Shown here piece by piece: positions 5,213 through 7,174 of a stretch of DNA of 7,174 nucleotides. The stretch covers positions 1 through 7,174 of the forward strand of contig CAYMTV010000043.1 in the NCBI GenBank assembly GCA_964393525.1, in the 5' to 3' direction. Position numbers and translations under genes: made by a program. Origin of the DNA: CAYMTV01 sp964393525. Its GTDB lineage: Bacteria > Patescibacteriota > Microgenomatia > Daviesbacterales > UBA10151. Position 1 is the stretch's first letter; every line of letters begins with the position of its first letter. The notes under the pieces were generated by a model. The model did not search any database, was not told the DNA's origin, and was given only the letters and a program-made list of their open reading frames with translations.

Positions 5213-6047
5213 AACACAAATATTTGTTGTATTTGCCTTCATAATTTATGCATTTAACGCAGTACTAATCTTAAGTAACCCTCAAATTTTAGAAAATATT
5301 GAAAGGAGTTTGCCCCAACCCATCTATCTGGGCAGGCTTGCATATTCAAAACTCAACAATTCCCAACCCCCAATTAAACCTGCAGGTTCCCATACTATCT
5401 TATTGATAGGTGATTCAATGACGGACTTTTTAAGAGGAAACGAGGGTATCCTCAAAACCCATCTGGATCCCTTTTATCCAAATAAAAAAATAAACATACT
5501 AAATTATGGTTTTGGCAGCTCCAATATATTGTCTGTTAGCGATCGGCTAACAAAGGATACTAGTTATATGGGAACTAATTTCCCAAGCATACTGTCTCAA
5601 AATTTTGATCTAATTATTGTTGAATCTTTCGGTAATAATCCCCTTTCGGAATATTCAATGGAAGAGGGACTTAAGAAAAATAATGAAAAGCTGGATGAAA
5701 TTGTAAAAACCATTAAACAATCAAAACCACAAGTATATATTGTCTTTTTGGCAACAATTGCACCAACAAAAGCTAAGTTTGGAGAGGGGGTTGTTAAACT
5801 TAGCCAAGAGGAAAGGTTTAAATGGGGCTTGGAGAGGGAAAAATATATAGAAAATCACATTAAGTATGCCAAATCTCACAATATTCCGGTAATTGATATT
5901 TACCATGCGACTAAAAATAAAAATAACGATGGGGATATTAATTTTCTTCGCAAGGATGATTTCATTCACCCATCCGCCGAAGGGGTCCAAAAAATCTATA
6001 GGGAGATGGCTCAATTTATAGTTCAAAACCGGATTCTGCCTTTTTAG
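5166..6047 (+). CDS. Membrane-anchored SGNH/GDSL-family hydrolase
   Basis: The 293-residue protein has a basic N-terminus and one hydrophobic helix (about 18-37), suggesting a signal anchor with the catalytic domain outside. SGNH blocks are visible: LLIGDSMTD with GDS at 82-84 (Ser84 nucleophile), block II glycines in NYGFGSSN (113-120), block III in ESFGNNPL (153-160), and DFIH (265-268) supplying the Asp/His of the triad in a C-terminal DFIHPSAEG. The family includes esterases that add or remove acetyl or acyl groups on glycans and lipids. With the epimerase, a role in surface polysaccharide modification is plausible but inferred. The start is uncertain: GTG at 5166 overlaps the epimerase by 47 bp, while TTG at 5169 or GTG at 5193 are alternatives; none has a Shine-Dalgarno. 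Coupled translation is likely. Confidence 0.85.
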   Translation: MLKKQFRFIVIFRNRKTQIFVVFAFIIYAFNAVLILSNPQILENIERSLPQPIYLGRLAYSKLNNSQPPIKPAGSHTILLIGDSMTDFLRGNEGILKTHLDPFYPNKKINILNYGFGSSNILSVSDRLTKDTSYMGTNFPSILSQNFDLIIVESFGNNPLSEYSMEEGLKKNNEKLDEIVKTIKQSKPQVYIVFLATIAPTKAKFGEGVVKLSQEERFKWGLEREKYIENHIKYAKSHNIPVIDIYHATKNKNNDGDINFLRKDDFIHPSAEGVQKIYREMAQFIVQNRILPF

Positions 6048-6103
6048 ATAAAGACTTTTTAATGCATCAAGCTGCAACAACAGCTCTGGATCGAACTAGG
6101 GGT

Positions 6104-6133
6104 TTGACATAATCCTGGCAATTTGTAAATAAT
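6104..6133 (+). promoter_or_regulatory. Putative promoter of tRNA-Glu
   Basis: A perfect TTGACA (6104-6109) is followed by TAAATA (6126-6131, 16-bp spacer) or AATAAT (6128-6133, 18-bp spacer). Transcription would start near 6139, leaving about 125 nt of leader before the tRNA, similar to the tRNA-Lys leader length. A weaker TTGGAT...TTAAAA pair lies further downstream. No clear terminator separates this promoter from the hydrolase gene. Confidence 0.55.
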
Positions 6134-6174
6134 CAAGTTAGCCTTGGATTTATAGAGGTATTTTTGTTAAAATT

Positions 6175-6260
6175 GACTTCTGTCTTCACCAAAATTGCTT
6201 TGTCTCTCAAAATTACGAAGTAATTTTGAAGAGGAGAAGTCGCAATAATTAGCGTACTTC
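6175..6260 (+). other. Structured leader of tRNA-Glu with alternative pairings
   Basis: GACTTCT (6175-6181) and TCTTC (6183-6187) can pair with AGAAGTC (6235-6241) and GAAGA (6228-6232), enclosing the AT-rich hairpin at 6208-6228. Alternatively GAAGTCGC (6236-6243) pairs with GCG and ACTTC (6252-6260) around an 8-nt loop. The two folds share 6236-6241 and exclude each other. The second ends 5 nt before the tRNA, like the proximal hairpin in the tRNA-Lys leader. A switch or a processing signal is possible; neither is shown. Confidence 0.45.
6208..6240 (+). repeat. AT-rich leader hairpin plus GAGGAG motif, copy 2
   Basis: CAAAATTAC, GAA and GTAATTTTG form a perfect 9-bp hairpin (6208-6228) followed by AAGAGGAGAAGT. 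It matches the tRNA-Lys leader element in order, orientation, loop and tail, with paired compensatory changes in the upper stem. The distance to the tRNA is 37 bp, against 72 bp at the Lys locus. Confidence 0.6.
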
Positions 6261-6265
6261 GACGA

Positions 6266-6339
6266 GCCGCGTTCGTCTAGTGGCCTAGGACATCGGGCTT
6301 TCATCCCGGAAATCACGGGTTCGACTCCCGTACGCGGTA
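6266..6339 (+). tRNA. tRNA-Glu (anticodon TTC)
   Basis: The 74-nt sequence forms a full cloverleaf: acceptor GCCGCGT/ACGCGGT, D-arm GTCT/GGAC, anticodon stem TCGGG/CCCGG with loop CTTTCAT giving anticodon TTC, and T-arm ACGGG/CCCGT with loop TTCGACT. The discriminator is A at 6339 and CCA is not encoded. The terminal pair is G1-U72 rather than the usual G-C. That is odd and may reflect replacement of the 3' end, since the downstream copy of this end also differs at that point. A terminator follows directly. Confidence 0.95.
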
Positions 6340-6340
6340 C

Positions 6341-6378
6341 AAACAAAAAACTTCCTCCTTTTGGAGGATTTTTTGTTT
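6341..6378 (+). terminator. Bipartite terminator after tRNA-Glu
   Basis: An outer 10-bp stem (AAACAAAAAA at 6341-6350 with TTTTTTGTTT at 6369-6378) encloses a 3/1 internal loop and an inner CCTCC/GGAGG stem (6354-6358 with 6363-6367) with a TTTT loop. It starts 1 nt after the discriminator. The design matches the terminator after tRNA-Lys, although the inner stem sequence is unrelated. Confidence 0.85.
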
Positions 6379-6404
6379 TTTACCCAGTAGGTATGGAGTA
6401 GAAT

Positions 6405-6465
6405 CGGATCTTTGATCCCGGTTCGGCCCTGAGCGAGGAACGAAGTGAGGAGTCGAAGGGGGTGT
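6405..6465 (+). repeat. 61-bp repeat core, copy 2
   Basis: It is identical over 61 bp to copy 1 at 536-596 in inverted orientation, and follows the tRNA-Glu terminator in the same sense relative to the tRNA. With its left flank it forms a 10-bp hairpin with one bulged C (6401-6424). The flanking part (GAAT with GGTTC) differs from copy 1 (AAC with GGTT) yet still pairs, so the fold appears kept outside the identical core. No coding potential is evident. Confidence 0.9.
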
Positions 6466-6469
6466 GTTA

Positions 6470-6480
6470 TCCCGTACGCG
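6470..6480 (+). repeat. Second copy of the tRNA-Glu 3' end (attR-like)
   Basis: These 11 bp (TCCCGTACGCG) repeat 6326-6336 of tRNA-Glu, the last T-loop base through most of the acceptor 3' strand. The offset is 144 bp, exactly as at tRNA-Lys. Beyond it the sequences diverge (GTAC in the tRNA, TCACC here). The short length alone would be weak evidence, but position, spacing and the shared TTATCCC junction agree with the Lys locus. Confidence 0.7.
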
Positions 6481-6496
6481 TCACCAAGTCCCATAG

Positions 6497-6524
6497 TTGA
6501 TTATAAAAACAAACTAGTTATAAT
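6497..6524 (+). promoter_or_regulatory. Promoter predicted to give a leaderless mRNA
   Basis: TTGATT (6497-6502), a 16-bp spacer and a perfect TATAAT (6519-6524) lie so that the usual start point, 7 nt after the -10, is the A of the ATG at 6531. There is no room for a ribosome binding site. The promoter begins 17 bp beyond the duplicated tRNA-Glu end. Confidence 0.75.
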
Positions 6525-6530
6525 TCCTGC

Positions 6531-7022
6531 ATGGCTTTTATAGAAAGATTCGTTAGAGGAGTAGACCACAGTCGTACACAGCATAATTTTCCAACTCATG
6601 CTCTTTGGATTAATATTACGGCTCCAGGAGAAATCGACATAGCTAAATTTGATTTTTATGCAGCAAAAATTAATCCTTATCTCATGAAGATAAAATACGA
6701 GGGTGTACGAAGAGATTTGAAATATTTAGCTTTTGGTACAGATGTAGGAGATTTTCCTAGAGCCAGAATGATTCTATTTTATGCTGGTTTTGATCATTCT
6801 ACTTATTTAGCAAGAATAGGAAAAAAACAAGATGCTCCAATTAGGTCAGGGGGGTTAGTATCATTAATTATGCCTGAAGAAGGACTCCCGATAGTAGAAA
6901 GAAGAGTCTGGAGCGAATCCCGCACTCTTCAAACAGCGGGAAAGCTAGATAGAGCAGTTTCAAATGCTTTTAAGTTTGGTGTGATGAGACAACACCTAGA
7001 ACCTCCTTTTACCTTTGGATAA
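6531..7022 (+). CDS. Hypothetical 163-residue protein
   Basis: I do not recognise this protein. It is soluble, without signal peptide or membrane helix, and of mixed composition. The N-terminus has an Arg/His-rich patch (RFVRGVDHSRTQHNFPTH, 6-23). The middle part is hydrophobic and aromatic (RMILFYAGFDHSTYLARIGKK, with FDHS at 87-90), followed by GGLVSLIMPEEGLPIVERR (107-125). His13, His19, His23 and His89 are conspicuous, but no metal-binding or catalytic motif can be named. The ATG is chosen because the predicted transcription start coincides with it. It is a monocistronic unit between the tRNA-Glu repeat unit and a strong terminator. Confidence 0.75.
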   Translation: MAFIERFVRGVDHSRTQHNFPTHALWINITAPGEIDIAKFDFYAAKINPYLMKIKYEGVRRDLKYLAFGTDVGDFPRARMILFYAGFDHSTYLARIGKKQDAPIRSGGLVSLIMPEEGLPIVERRVWSESRTLQTAGKLDRAVSNAFKFGVMRQHLEPPFTFG

Positions 7023-7095
7023 TTTGTTTAATTCCAAGTTTTAATAGTTGCTTCATACTTTGAGATTATATTGAGGTTATTGAAATATTCAATCA

Positions 7096-7124
7096 AAAAA
7101 GGAGGCTACTAAAGCCTCCTTTTT
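7096..7124. terminator. Bidirectional intrinsic terminator
   Basis: AAAAAGGAGGCT (7096-7107) and AGCCTCCTTTTT (7113-7124) form a perfect 12-bp stem with a 5-nt loop. T-runs occur at the 3' side on both strands, so it can end the plus-strand gene at 6531-7022 and a converging minus-strand transcript. Confidence 0.92.
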
Positions 7125-7145
7125 AGGTTTTAAAGAAAAGATAAC

Positions 7146-7174
7146 TTAATACCTATTTCTATCTCCACCAAAAC
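7146..7174 (-). CDS. Possible C-terminal tail of a minus-strand gene (partial)
   Basis: On the minus strand the window edge reads FGGDRNRY followed by TAA (7146-7148). A Gly/Arg-rich end such as GGDRNRY is a common C-terminal tail, and the bidirectional terminator just downstream suits a converging gene. Another open frame here reads VLVEIEIGIKLSFL before a stop at 7130-7132, so the frame is uncertain. Too little is present to name a product. Confidence 0.35.

Noticed and set aside
5721..6080. Open frame of 119 codons on the minus strand
   Set aside because: It is antisense to the conserved C-terminal half of the SGNH hydrolase, including its DFIH motif.
533..6469. A composite transposon bounded by the two inverted 61-bp repeats
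   Set aside because: No transposase or integrase lies between them, each repeat has its own tRNA-specific duplication, and the orientation simply follows the tRNAs.
6285..6494. Open frame of 69 codons on the minus strand
   Set aside because: It runs through tRNA-Glu, its terminator and the repeat core, so it is an accident of those elements.
1..7174. CRISPR array, prophage or insertion sequence
   Set aside because: There are no regularly spaced identical repeats with unique spacers, no phage structural genes, and no transposase or terminal inverted repeats.

Overview
The window is AT-rich bacterial DNA. Compact genes mostly lack Shine-Dalgarno sequences, several lie directly behind -10 boxes, the two tRNA genes do not encode CCA, and two soluble proteins are unrecognisable. 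This suits a Candidate Phyla Radiation (Patescibacteria) genome, perhaps Microgenomates-like. That placement is inference; no ribosomal marker is present to test it.

Layout. 17-445 (-): a four-helix membrane protein resembling DUF6326. 446-966: intergenic, holding phased TGTTA repeats, a tRNA-end copy, a 61-bp repeat, a terminator, tRNA-Lys (-), its leader, and divergent promoters. 967-2855 (+): a sodium:solute symporter and a small four-helix membrane protein, probably one operon. 2865-3782 (-): a 305-residue soluble orphan behind a strong promoter that leaves almost no 5' leader. 3847-4084 (-): what looks like an independent structured non-coding RNA with promoter, closing helix, several GNRA-capped hairpins and terminator. 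4274-6047 (+): a GalE-type epimerase overlapping a membrane-anchored SGNH hydrolase, a pair suited to surface polysaccharide or lipid modification. 6048-6530: intergenic, with promoter, hairpin leader, tRNA-Glu (+), terminator and the second 61-bp repeat. 6531-7022 (+): a 163-residue orphan predicted to be leaderless, then a bidirectional terminator and probably the tail of a minus-strand gene.

The most unusual signal is at the two tRNA genes. Each is followed by the same sort of unit: a bipartite terminator hairpin, an identical 61-bp palindrome-containing repeat, then a second copy of that tRNA's own 3' end (19 bp for Lys, 11 bp for Glu). The spacing is exactly 144 bp in both cases and both copies begin at the T-loop/T-stem junction. 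This resembles attL/attR of a very small non-autonomous element that targets tRNA 3' ends. Both tRNA leaders also carry a related AT-rich hairpin followed by a GAGGAG motif. The second notable object is the unidentified RNA at 3847-4084.
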